Source: Paenibacillus sp. MAHUQ-63 (GTDB lineage: Bacteria; Bacillota; Bacilli; Paenibacillales; NBRC-103111). Taken from it: a stretch of 64,000 bases of DNA. The notes beneath the pieces are model-generated. The model did no database searches and was not told the DNA's origin. It saw only the letters and a list, made by a program, of their open reading frames with translations. The stretch's first letter is position 1. Every line of letters starts with the position of its first letter. The translations under genes and the position numbers were made by a program. Below, piece by piece: positions 52,693 to 61,056 of this stretch. The stretch covers positions 1,860,001 to 1,924,000 of the forward strand of contig NZ_JARADB010000001.1 of assembly GCF_028765165.1 (NCBI RefSeq). Direction: 5' to 3'.

Positions 52693-54522
52693 TTATTCCA
52701 CCGTTACACTCTTCGCCAAGTTCCGCGGCTTATCAACATCGTTCCCACGCGCCAAGGACGCATAGTAGGACAGCAGCTGCAGCGGGATGACCGACAAGGC
52801 CGGCGACAGAACATCCAGCGTCTTCGGAATGACGAATGTGCTGTCTACTGACTTCTGCAGCTCATGCTCGCCTTCCACTGCGATGCCCAGCACGTTCGCG
52901 CCGCGCGCCTTCACTTCCTTGATGTTGCTTACGGTCTTCTCCAGCAGCTCAAGCTGCGTGCCAAGCGCGATGACCGGAATGCCATCTTCGATCAAAGCAA
53001 GCGTACCGTGCTTCAACTCACCGGCTGCATAAGCTTCGGAGTGAATGTAAGAGATTTCTTTCAGCTTCAAGGAGCCTTCAAGCGCTACGGCATAATCCAA
53101 GCCTCTGCCGATGAAGAAGAGGTTGTCATGCTTCGCCATTTCCTCGGCAACAGCTTTCAGATCTTCGGCTTGCGCCAAAATCTCCTCAACCTGAGCCGGC
53201 AGCTCTTTCAATGCTGTAATCATCTCGGCAATTTCTTCTTCCGACTGTGTGCCGAGCGTTTGCGCCAAATGAATGCCGAACAAGTAGAACGCAATCAACT
53301 GAGACGTGTAAGCTTTCGTCGAAGCTACGGCAATCTCAGGACCTGCCCACGTCGTAATAATGTCGTCCGCTTCACGAGCAACGGAGCTTCCCACCACGTT
53401 CGTGATCGCCAGCACGTGCGCGCCGCAGCGCTTCGCTTCGCGCAGAGCTGCCAGCGTATCCGCCGTTTCACCCGATTGGCTTACCACAATCACAAGCGTA
53501 TCTTTCGTAATAATCGGGGAACGATAACGATATTCAGAGGCAACATCCGTCTCAACCGGGATGCGTGCCATTTTCTCAATCACATACTTCCCAACCATAC
53601 CGGCATGGTAGGCCGTACCGCAGGCAACGATATGCACGCGGCTGATTTGACGAAGCGCTTCAGGCTTAATCGTCAATTCGCTTAATGCAACCTTGCGGCC
53701 GTCCGGCGCAATGCGGCTGCCCATCGTGTCGCGGTAAGCTTTGGGTTGATCGTAGATTTCTTTCAACATAAAGTGATCGAATCCGGCTTTTTCCGCCGTT
53801 ACAATGTCCCAATCGACATGGAACATTTCCCTGGAAATAAAATTCCCCTCCAAAGTCATTAATTCGACACCTTCACGCGTCAACAGTGCCATTTCGCCAT
53901 CGTTCAAAATGAAAACGTTCCGCGTGTACTCGAGAATTGCCGGAATATCCGAACCGATGAAGTTCTCACCTTCGCCGATACCGATGATCAACGGACTGGC
54001 TTGACGTACCGCTACAAGGCGATCCGGCTCATATTCCGTCAGTACGCCTAGCGCGAACGCGCCAGTCATTTGTTTCACGGCCTTTTGCACTGCTTTCAAA
54101 ATATCGCCTTCATACAGGTCAGCGATCAGATGCGAAATGACTTCCGTATCCGTCTCCGAAACGAACTGGTGACCTTTGGCCATAAGCTCTTCTTTCAGGG
54201 TGATGTAATTCTCGATAATCCCGTTATGCACAACGGAGAATTTCAAGGAATTGTCCGTATGAGGATGAGAATTCACATCGGATGGCTTGCCATGCGTCGC
54301 CCAACGCGTATGTCCGATTCCAACGCTTCCGTTCAGAGGAGTCTCCTCAAGCTTGGATTCCAGATTCGCGATGCGGCCCTTCGCTTTCTTGATTTGCAAA
54401 CCGTTCGCCGTGTACACAGCTACACCCGCAGAGTCATAACCCCGGTATTCGAGCTTCTTCAGCCCTTCCAGCAAAATTTCCTGAGAGTTACGCTTTCCAA
54501 TATATCCAACGATTCCGCACAT
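52693..54522 (-). CDS. glmS: Glutamine-fructose-6-phosphate aminotransferase (isomerizing)
   Basis: 609 residues, full length. The N-terminal glutaminase domain begins MCGIVGYIG with Cys2 as nucleophile, followed by GIGHTRWATHG (about 72) and HNGIIENY (about 98). Two SIS sugar-isomerase domains follow (VACGTAYHAGMVGKYVIE near 298; GRGLDYAVALEGSLKLKEISYIHSEAY near 470), and the C-terminal NLAKSVTVE closes the family. It makes glucosamine-6-phosphate for cell wall synthesis. Its leader carries a glmS ribozyme. Confidence 0.98.
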   Translation of the reverse strand: MCGIVGYIGKRNSQEILLEGLKKLEYRGYDSAGVAVYTANGLQIKKAKGRIANLESKLEETPLNGSVGIGHTRWATHGKPSDVNSHPHTDNSLKFSVVHNGIIENYITLKEELMAKGHQFVSETDTEVISHLIADLYEGDILKAVQKAVKQMTGAFALGVLTEYEPDRLVAVRQASPLIIGIGEGENFIGSDIPAILEYTRNVFILNDGEMALLTREGVELMTLEGNFISREMFHVDWDIVTAEKAGFDHFMLKEIYDQPKAYRDTMGSRIAPDGRKVALSELTIKPEALRQISRVHIVACGTAYHAGMVGKYVIEKMARIPVETDVASEYRYRSPIITKDTLVIVVSQSGETADTLAALREAKRCGAHVLAITNVVGSSVAREADDIITTWAGPEIAVASTKAYTSQLIAFYLFGIHLAQTLGTQSEEEIAEMITALKELPAQVEEILAQAEDLKAVAEEMAKHDNLFFIGRGLDYAVALEGSLKLKEISYIHSEAYAAGELKHGTLALIEDGIPVIALGTQLELLEKTVSNIKEVKARGANVLGIAVEGEHELQKSVDSTFVIPKTLDVLSPALSVIPLQLLSYYASLARGNDVDKPRNLAKSVTVE

Positions 54523-54689
54523 AGTGTAGTACCTCCAATAGTTTTATGAGCCTCGATAGGCTGTTTTTCAAAGATCTTGTTCAAGTAAGCACATAGTAAA
54601 TAAACCGATAAAAGCACACAACAAATAAACTTCTATATCAACGAAAACCCAAAAATTTGCATGAAAAATAAAAGGGATGTTGGATCCTT

Positions 54690-54850
54690 GTCAGCCCGGT
54701 CGCCCAAGCGTTTTTGCTCTCCAACTTAACGGCACTCCTCGTACCGGAAGGTCCCCGCCGAATGTTTCGAACACCTTCACCTCGTCAACTCACCTGCGTC
54801 GTAACCTTCCCGGCTACATTCCGTTCCGCCTGCGAGTTCTGGCGCTATTG
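54690..54850 (-). ncRNA. glmS ribozyme/riboswitch
   Basis: On the minus strand the leader of glmS has all core segments: the cleavage site A|GCGCC and AGCGCCAGAACT (54846-54835), AGTTGACGAGGTG (54790-54778), then TTCGA and TTCGGCGGGGACCTTCCGG (54762-54744), with further pairing elements to about 54690. Cleavage is expected between 54846 and 54845. Glucosamine-6-phosphate acts as the cofactor for self-cleavage, which leads to mRNA decay by RNase J in Bacillus. The rnj gene is in this same window. Confidence 0.95.
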
Positions 54851-55005
54851 TTTATGAGATCAACCTCTGCCCTGCCCTTCCTTCTTGAGTAAGTACATCA
54901 TATTCATTTTTGTCTCATCGTGCAACTTCTTTTTTCTAGCAAAATGTCCCTGATCGCCCGATAATGGCATGCAGCAGCGCGGAAAAGCACGAAATGGGCG
55001 CAGAT

Positions 55006-55045
55006 TTCCCCGGAAAAGATGTCGTAATCTCCAACTTCCGGGGAA
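55006..55045. other. Inverted repeat between glmM and glmS
   Basis: TTCCCCGGAA and TTCCGGGGAA are 10-bp arms around a 20-nt loop, without a T run. It may be an mRNA stability or processing structure after glmM. The rest of 54851-55057 holds no gene. Confidence 0.45.
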
Positions 55046-55057
55046 GCTCCCGCCTAG

Positions 55058-56398
55058 CTAAACCAATTGCTCTTGAATGACTTTAGCAATATCATGCACG
55101 TACGCCTCAACCTGCTCCTTGTCCGGCCCTTCGGCCATGACGCGGATCAACGATTCCGTTCCGGATGGACGAACCAGCACGCGGCCGTTGTCGCCGAGCT
55201 CCTCTTCCACTTTGCGAATCGCCTCTTCAATCACCGCATTGTTCTTCAATTTGCTCTTGTCCGCGACGCGAACATTGACCAACAATTGCGGGAACTTGCG
55301 CATAATTCCCTTCAACTCGCTGAGCTTGCGGCCGGATTGTACCAACGTATTCACAAGCTGCAGAGCCGTAAGAATGCCGTCACCCGTCGAGATGTAATCG
55401 AGGAAGATGACGTGACCGGATTGCTCCCCGCCCAGATTGTAACCGCCCTTACGCATCTCTTCCATCACGTAACGGTCGCCTACGGCCGTCTGGAGCGCCT
55501 TTAAGCCCGCTTTCTCAATGCCTTTGAAAAAGCCGATATTCGCCATCACCGTCGTCACAATGGTGCCGTGGTTCAGCTTCCCGGCGCGATTCAGCGCATC
55601 GCCCAGAATGCTCAGGATGAAGTCGCCGTCGACTTCCTCTCCTGTCTCATCGATCGCGATCAAACGATCCGCGTCGCCGTCAAATGCAAGACCGATGGCT
55701 GCGCCATGCCGCACGACCTCCTCGCGAAGCTTCTCGGGGTGTGTGGAGCCGCATGCATCGTTGATGTTCCGCCCGTTCGGCTCCGCGCCGATCGTGATTA
55801 CTTCCGCTCCCAGCTCGCGGAAGATCATTGGCGCCAGCTCATAAGCGGAGCCATTCGCGCAATCCAGAACCACCTTGTATCCAGCGAAAGACTCGGATAC
55901 CGTCTCCTTCAAGAACGCCAGATACGCCAGCTTCGCGTCTGGGTTATCTGAAACCGTACCGATCTCGCCGCCTACCGGGCGAGGCAATTCATCCACAGCC
56001 GCGTCCAGCAGCCGTTCGATCTCGTTCTCCGTCTCATCGAGCAGCTTGAAGCCGTCGCCGCCGAAAAACTTAATCCCATTGTCCTCCACCGGATTATGGG
56101 AAGCGGAAATCATCACGCCCGCATCCGCTCCAAGCTTCTTCGTCAAATAAGCGACCGCCGGTGTGCTGACGACACCGATGCGGATCACTTCTACGCCAAT
56201 CGACAGCAGACCTGCTACTAAGGAAGCTTCCAGCATTGGACCCGAAATCCGCGTATCTCTCCCGATCACGACCTTCGGATGCTTCGCCTGTCTTGTTAGT
56301 ACATATCCGCCGCAGCGGCCAACCTTATATGCCAATTCCGGTGTCAGTTCGCCATTGGCGACGCCGCGCACACCGTCCGTACCAAAATATTTCCCCAT
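55058..56398 (-). CDS. glmM: Phosphoglucosamine mutase
   Basis: About 446 residues. [28 protein letters not shown] opens the protein; the phospho-serine loop is [19 protein letters not shown] (about 97-115), the metal loop [12 protein letters not shown] (about 240) and the phosphate-binding loop [15 protein letters not shown] near the end. Converts glucosamine-6-phosphate to the 1-phosphate. ATG at 56398 is preceded by AAAGAGGAGAATAG; the longer frame is spurious. 29 nt after cdaR. Confidence 0.97.
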   Translation of the reverse strand: MGKYFGTDGVRGVANGELTPELAYKVGRCGGYVLTRQAKHPKVVIGRDTRISGPMLEASLVAGLLSIGVEVIRIGVVSTPAVAYLTKKLGADAGVMISASHNPVEDNGIKFFGGDGFKLLDETENEIERLLDAAVDELPRPVGGEIGTVSDNPDAKLAYLAFLKETVSESFAGYKVVLDCANGSAYELAPMIFRELGAEVITIGAEPNGRNINDACGSTHPEKLREEVVRHGAAIGLAFDGDADRLIAIDETGEEVDGDFILSILGDALNRAGKLNHGTIVTTVMANIGFFKGIEKAGLKALQTAVGDRYVMEEMRKGGYNLGGEQSGHVIFLDYISTGDGILTALQLVNTLVQSGRKLSELKGIMRKFPQLLVNVRVADKSKLKNNAVIEEAIRKVEEELGDNGRVLVRPSGTESLIRVMAEGPDKEQVEAYVHDIAKVIQEQLV

Positions 56399-56427
56399 GT
56401 CTCTATTCTCCTCTTTCTCTATTCCCA

Positions 56428-57735
56428 TTATGGATTTGTTACTTTCGCGGGTCCTGTTGTCGCTGCGGCTCCTGCTCCCCCTGCCGCAGCGGACGCTGCA
56501 GGTGACGCAGGCGTTTTCTCGCTGATCTCGACGACTGCCTTCACATCTTGCGGCGCACTAAGCTTCACATAAGTCGGAAGGTTCAACGATACCTTCAACT
56601 CATGCTTGCCCGGCGGCAAATTGCTGACATCCAGTATCGCTTGCACGTCCTGAACCTTCAACTGCTCGATGATGGCAGGAGCTCCTTCGACGGATAGGTT
56701 CAGCTGCGCAGACTCCGGTGTCGTCACTTTCGTTACGTAGTTCTCATTGCCCCCGATGATCGTAATCGGGACATTCTCCAGCGCCCTGGTGATGGACGGA
56801 ACGATCTCCACCTTCACCGTGACTTTGGCAGAATCCAGTTGTGTTACTTTATTCCTGAGCGGAATGTCCAGTGAAAACTCTTTCGTTTCTTTCAAATCTT
56901 GAATGTTGAGCTGCGGTCCTTGATAGAACTCCAACCGGTCCACAACGTCCTGTGTGCCATAGACGGTAACCTTGTCCGGATTCTGCGTAACCATCGAGAT
57001 CGCGTAGCCCTTCGGCGGCTCCCCGCTGATCTTCAACTGCAGCGGAATCGTCTGGAATGGGCTCGTAATCGGAACCTCGACATCCACGACCGACGGATTC
57101 ATATTGACATTGATCTCCTTGCCGTCTTTGTCAAATGCTTGCAGCTTCACCTGCTTCGTCACCGCAGCCTGCGCTTTATCAACGGATACCTCGCCGCGAA
57201 CGTTCTCAATCTGCTCGAGCTTGCTCGTTTGCGCCGTGATATAGACCTTGTTCGGCTTCACGATCGGCTGCCCCGCCTTCAGCCCGGCTGCCGGCGTGCC
57301 CTTGACATTAATGACAACCGGCACTTCCTTCATCTGCAGTTCCTCAATGACCACATGAACGGTTCTTGGAATGATCTGCACTTCGACATCCGAAGGAAAG
57401 CCTACCGGCTTCAAAGCGAGCTGGTGATCTCCTTTGCCCACTTGGGTCAAATCCAGCTCAATCTGGTACGTATTGCTGGCGGTAACCTTCTTCACCGCAG
57501 ATTCCTTGCCGCTCAGAATCACCTGTACGTTCGATGGAGACATAGACAGGATGTGATAATGAGTGTCATCATATTTCGTCGTGATAGCCACGTTATTAAT
57601 CGTTTCTTCGCGCTGTCTCAGTGGTGAGCTCCCCGATATGTTCGTCTCTTCCATATGTACGACAACCCAGAGTAAAATACTGATAACCAGTGCTACGATC
57701 CTTACAACATTCGTATTCCTTAACCATTTATCCAT
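56428..57735 (-). CDS. cdaR: CdaA regulator CdaR (YbbR domain protein)
   Basis: 435 residues. One N-terminal membrane helix ([19 protein letters not shown]) anchors an extracytoplasmic part with several YbbR repeats (about 50-400), and the C-terminal 30 residues are Ala/Pro/Gly-rich. In Bacillus and Listeria CdaR binds CdaA and tunes c-di-AMP synthesis. It overlaps cdaA by 8 nt and precedes glmM, the usual order. Confidence 0.95.
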   Translation of the reverse strand: MDKWLRNTNVVRIVALVISILLWVVVHMEETNISGSSPLRQREETINNVAITTKYDDTHYHILSMSPSNVQVILSGKESAVKKVTASNTYQIELDLTQVGKGDHQLALKPVGFPSDVEVQIIPRTVHVVIEELQMKEVPVVINVKGTPAAGLKAGQPIVKPNKVYITAQTSKLEQIENVRGEVSVDKAQAAVTKQVKLQAFDKDGKEINVNMNPSVVDVEVPITSPFQTIPLQLKISGEPPKGYAISMVTQNPDKVTVYGTQDVVDRLEFYQGPQLNIQDLKETKEFSLDIPLRNKVTQLDSAKVTVKVEIVPSITRALENVPITIIGGNENYVTKVTTPESAQLNLSVEGAPAIIEQLKVQDVQAILDVSNLPPGKHELKVSLNLPTYVKLSAPQDVKAVVEISEKTPASPAASAAAGGAGAAATTGPAKVTNP

Positions 57736-58543
57736 TCGAACGGCCCCTCCATTTCAAGAAAGGGTTCTTCTCGTTCGCTTTCGCCTTCGGCTTCAGCTCT
57801 TCGAACAGCTTCGCAATCAGAGACTCTTCTTTGATATCCCGCACAATATGTCCGTTCATCGTCAACGATATCTGTCCCGTCTCCTCCGAGACGATGATGC
57901 ACATGGCGTCCGAAACCTCGCTCATCCCGATGGCGGCACGATGCCGGGTCCCCAGCTCCTTGGAGATAAACGGATTCTCCGACAACGGCAAATAGCAGCC
58001 GGCAGCCATTAACTGGCCTTGCCGAATAATAACGGCGCCATCATGCAGCGGCGTATTCGGAATGAAAATATTAATCAAGAGTTCCGCACTGATCTTGCTC
58101 TCTATGGCAATCCCGGACTCTACATAGTCCGTTAAGCCTGTCTCTTTCTCGAAAACAATCAAGGCCCCAATCTTTCTCTTCGCCAAATAATTCGCTGCCC
58201 GGATGACCTCACTGATACGCTTGTTAACATCTTGATCTTCCTCGCTGGATGACCGGCTGAACAGCTTGCCGCGGCCCAACTGCTCCAAAGCTCGTCTAAG
58301 CTCCGGTTGGAAGATAATGATAACGCCTAGAACTCCGAACGTAAAGGTCTGATTCATCATCCACTGCAGCGTGCTGAGTTTAAACCAGATACTGAATACC
58401 CAGGTGATCACGACTACAAGGATACCTTTCATGAGCTGAATGGCCCTCGTTCCCCGCACCAATAGGATCAGTTTATAAATCACATAGCTTACGATCAGAA
58501 TATCAACGATATCCTTTGCCGAGATGCTCGTGAGTAAGTCCAT
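57728..58543 (-). CDS. cdaA: Diadenylate cyclase CdaA
   Basis: 271 residues. Three N-terminal membrane helices (about 10-80) are followed by a DAC domain with the catalytic DGA (LHDGAVIIR, about 167) and RHR (GTRHRAAIGMSEV, about 199) motifs. It joins two ATP into c-di-AMP, the second messenger that limits potassium and osmolyte uptake in Firmicutes. First gene of cdaA-cdaR-glmM-glmS. GGGGGAG precedes the ATG; a TATGAT -10-like box lies about 50 bp upstream. Confidence 0.97.
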   Translation of the reverse strand: MDLLTSISAKDIVDILIVSYVIYKLILLVRGTRAIQLMKGILVVVITWVFSIWFKLSTLQWMMNQTFTFGVLGVIIIFQPELRRALEQLGRGKLFSRSSSEEDQDVNKRISEVIRAANYLAKRKIGALIVFEKETGLTDYVESGIAIESKISAELLINIFIPNTPLHDGAVIIRQGQLMAAGCYLPLSENPFISKELGTRHRAAIGMSEVSDAMCIIVSEETGQISLTMNGHIVRDIKEESLIAKLFEELKPKAKANEKNPFLKWRGRSNG

Positions 58544-58682
58544 TTATTATTCTCCCCCAGGCGACTGAACACAGTGATCTCTCTATATCTAGAATCATAA
58601 CATAAACCTAGGTATACTTCTATTTTTCTATCTCTATCTGAGTGTTTCCCAGGTTAATTGGTTCCATGTACCTATAGATTTA

Positions 58683-58725
58683 CAAAAAAAACGTCCCCTT
58701 CGGCTTACTGCCATAAGAAGACGTT
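58683..58725 (-). terminator. Terminator after rsiW
   Basis: On the minus strand AACGTC and GACGTT close a longer imperfect stem (TTCTTATGGC opposite GCCGAAGGGG, with G-T pairs), followed by eight T. It isolates sigW-rsiW from cdaA. Confidence 0.85.
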
Positions 58726-58730
58726 GAAGA

Positions 58731-59336
58731 CTATTTCGATAGCATGCCCACGAACTCGCCCAATTTATACCAAACCCAGCCCAGAGCTTCATTCACCTGC
58801 GTAACTTCCCCCGAGATATGCGCTGTTGATGCCAAGTTTAACGAACCGTCAATGACGGTCAAATCTCCAGTAACATCGCCTTCCACTTGAAGCTTACCGC
58901 GCTGTACAACGAGATCCCCTTGCACCGTATGTCCCTTCGGCACGATCACCGTATCGCCTTGGATCACGACATCCTGCAGGTTGCTGCCCTTGACCATTAA
59001 GTTCGTATCGTCATTCCACATGGACATGAAGCTTCCGAACATCACGGCGCCGAACACGACAGCTACAGATACAGCGGGATGTCTGCGAATAAAGTCCATC
59101 CAGCCGCTCTTCTGCTTCATGGGAGGAAGACCGTTCATGATCTGTGCCGTCAGTGTGTCGGCAGCTTTCACGGGAGGCAGCATTCTGACCAGCGCTTCCG
59201 TCTTCTCTAACTGCTTGAACAACGCGTTGCAGGCCTGGCAAGCAATCAAATGCTCCTTTAACTGCCGGGATTCCGGTCCTTGCAAATCACCGTCGAGGTA
59301 TTCATGGATGAGCGGGAGGGCCTCTTTGCAATTCAT
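58731..59336 (-). CDS. rsiW: Anti-sigma-W factor RsiW
   Basis: 201 residues. The cytoplasmic anti-sigma domain carries the zinc motif (C3, and H-L-I-A-C-Q-A-C at about 29-36); one membrane helix follows (about 88-108), then an outer region rich in V/G repeats (VVIQGDTVIVPKGHTVQGDLVV...) and the end EALGWVWYKLGEFVG, as in Bacillus subtilis RsiW. It holds SigW inactive until cleaved in envelope stress. 69 nt after sigW. Confidence 0.9.
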   Translation of the reverse strand: MNCKEALPLIHEYLDGDLQGPESRQLKEHLIACQACNALFKQLEKTEALVRMLPPVKAADTLTAQIMNGLPPMKQKSGWMDFIRRHPAVSVAVVFGAVMFGSFMSMWNDDTNLMVKGSNLQDVVIQGDTVIVPKGHTVQGDLVVQRGKLQVEGDVTGDLTVIDGSLNLASTAHISGEVTQVNEALGWVWYKLGEFVGMLSK

Positions 59337-59405
59337 CGTGCAGCCACCCCTTTCTTAGACTTTTGCATGTTGTGGTATACCTTACGTTTGGAATTCAAAT
59401 ATGTT

Positions 59406-60002
59406 TCATCTTGGAACAGGATTTGTATTGGCATCTTGTTCCTCCTGCTCCAGTCGTTTCCGCAAGTATTCACGTCCGCGGTGTACGCGGGTTTTGATCG
59501 TGGTAACCGGCATATCCAGCACTTCGGAAATCTCCTGGAGGGACATATCCTGCAGATAGCGCAATACTACAATCGACTTATATTTTTCCGGCAGTGTGGC
59601 AATGGCCCTGCGAATTTGCTCCTGCGTCTCCGATACCATGATTTGTTTCTCCGGTGTGTCTTCATTGCTGGGCAGCATGGCATAGTAGTCATTGCCTTCG
59701 CCATCCGGCATCTCCGCATCCAGGGAATACGTGTTTTTCCTGCGGCGCAGCTTATCGATGCATAGATTCGTCCCTATGCGGAAAATCCATGTAGAAAATT
59801 TCTGATTCTCATCATATCGGTGCAAGTTCGTGTATACGCGCAAGAACGTCTCCTGCACCGCATCCTCGGCTTCTTGTTTGTTGTTCAGCATGCGGTAAGC
59901 CAAGTGAAAGATCTTATCCTTATAGAGCTCCACAAGCTCTGCAAAAGCATTCCGATCCCCATTCCTGGCCAGTTTAGCCAGACGTGCCTCTACAAAATTC
60001 AA
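59406..60002 (-). CDS. sigW: ECF RNA polymerase sigma factor SigW
   Basis: 198 residues. Region 2 reads FAELVELYKDKIFHLAYRMLNNKQEAEDAVQETFLRVYTNL and FSTWIFRIGTNLCIDKLRRRK; region 4 reads LPEKYKSIVVLRYLQDMSLQEISEVLDMPVTTIKTRVHRGREYLRK. Similar to SigW of Bacillus over its length. The start is TTG, with GGAGG 9 nt upstream. It is followed by its anti-sigma gene and preceded by a SigW-type promoter, so it likely activates itself. Confidence 0.93.
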   Translation of the reverse strand: MNFVEARLAKLARNGDRNAFAELVELYKDKIFHLAYRMLNNKQEAEDAVQETFLRVYTNLHRYDENQKFSTWIFRIGTNLCIDKLRRRKNTYSLDAEMPDGEGNDYYAMLPSNEDTPEKQIMVSETQEQIRRAIATLPEKYKSIVVLRYLQDMSLQEISEVLDMPVTTIKTRVHRGREYLRKRLEQEEQDANTNPVPR

Positions 60003-60051
60003 TTTCGTTTTCCTCCGGCTTCTTAGGCAATTCGATTCCCTTCTTATTACA

Positions 60052-60078
60052 TACGCAGCAAGTTACGTTTTGTTTTCA
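60052..60078 (-). promoter_or_regulatory. SigW-type autoregulatory promoter
   Basis: TGAAAAC (rc of 60072-60078) and CGTA (rc of 60052-60055) are 16 bp apart, close to the SigW consensus TGAAAC-N16-CGTA. The -35 part lies in the last codons of the upstream EamA gene. The TTG of sigW is about 50 bp downstream. Confidence 0.7.
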
Positions 60079-60932
60079 GAAATTAGAATACCACCCAAAA
60101 TGAACCCCATCCCTAACCATTGTATCCCATTAACCGGCTCCCCAATAATTAGAAAGGCTGCGATGATCGCCACGGGCAGCTCTATCGATCCTAACATAGC
60201 GGCGAGCGTGCTGCCAATACGTGGAATTCCGATATTAAAAGAGACGGTGGGCAAGGCCTGACCCAGGAAGCCTAGAAGCAGCCCCCAGAGCAGCAGCACC
60301 CTTCCACTTTCCTGGAAGAATACGGTCGGAGGATATACGATAAACATCACGGGAAGAGCAGCGGTCAGCATCATGGCGGAGTTCATGAGCGGCGGAAGCG
60401 TGCTTTGGACTTGACCTGTGAAAAATAGAAATCCGCTGTACGTTAGAGCCGACAACAGCCCGAATAACACTCCTGTGTAGCTGAGCTGTTCCAAATTCAT
60501 TTCCCAAACGTTCATCCCCAGCAATGTTCCCAGCAGAATGAACAAGATCGCTATGCATTCCCTCCGCGAAGGGAGCTTGCGCTGTCGCCAACAGTCCATG
60601 GCAATCGTCATCCAGGTAAATTGAAACAGCAAAATAATCGACAAGGAAGCATCCAATGCCTCCAAGGCCATGTTGTAAAACGCCGTCGTTAGCGCCAATC
60701 CGAATACCCCGATCAGGCTTAGCTTTATCCAGGGTCCTGTCAAAGGATTAACCCATGATCGTCTGTGACAAAGTACTACCAGCCATACAAGTAAGGTCCC
60801 CATCGTCATTTGTGCCGGTGTAATTTGTCCATCCGTGAACCCTTGTCCGTAGGCCATTTTGATAAAAGAAGAAAGCACCCCGTAACTGGATGCACCGATA
60901 ATGACAAGAACAATCGCGACCCAACGCCCCAT
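60063..60932 (-). CDS. EamA/DMT family transporter
   Basis: About 289 residues with ten membrane helices in two EamA halves (SSYGVLSSFIKMAYGQGF; ALEALDASLSIILLFQFTWMTIAM in the first, GSTLAAMLGSIELPVAIIAAFLIIGEPVNGIQWLGMGFILGGI in the second). ATG at 60932 follows GGAAGGTG; the frame opens 30 codons earlier without a ribosome site. A metabolite exporter or importer of unknown substrate. It sits between ppc and sigW and ends inside the sigW promoter. Confidence 0.87.
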   Translation of the reverse strand: MGRWVAIVLVIIGASSYGVLSSFIKMAYGQGFTDGQITPAQMTMGTLLVWLVVLCHRRSWVNPLTGPWIKLSLIGVFGLALTTAFYNMALEALDASLSIILLFQFTWMTIAMDCWRQRKLPSRRECIAILFILLGTLLGMNVWEMNLEQLSYTGVLFGLLSALTYSGFLFFTGQVQSTLPPLMNSAMMLTAALPVMFIVYPPTVFFQESGRVLLLWGLLLGFLGQALPTVSFNIGIPRIGSTLAAMLGSIELPVAIIAAFLIIGEPVNGIQWLGMGFILGGILISENKT

Positions 60933-61056
60933 GCTGTTACACACCTTCCGTCTATGGGCATTTATGTACAAGTACAGGAAAAGTCGAGCTGCGCTCGATT
61001 TCGAGGCCCCCGACTTTATCATCCTGTCTTATGACTTTATGTTTTATACATGAATA

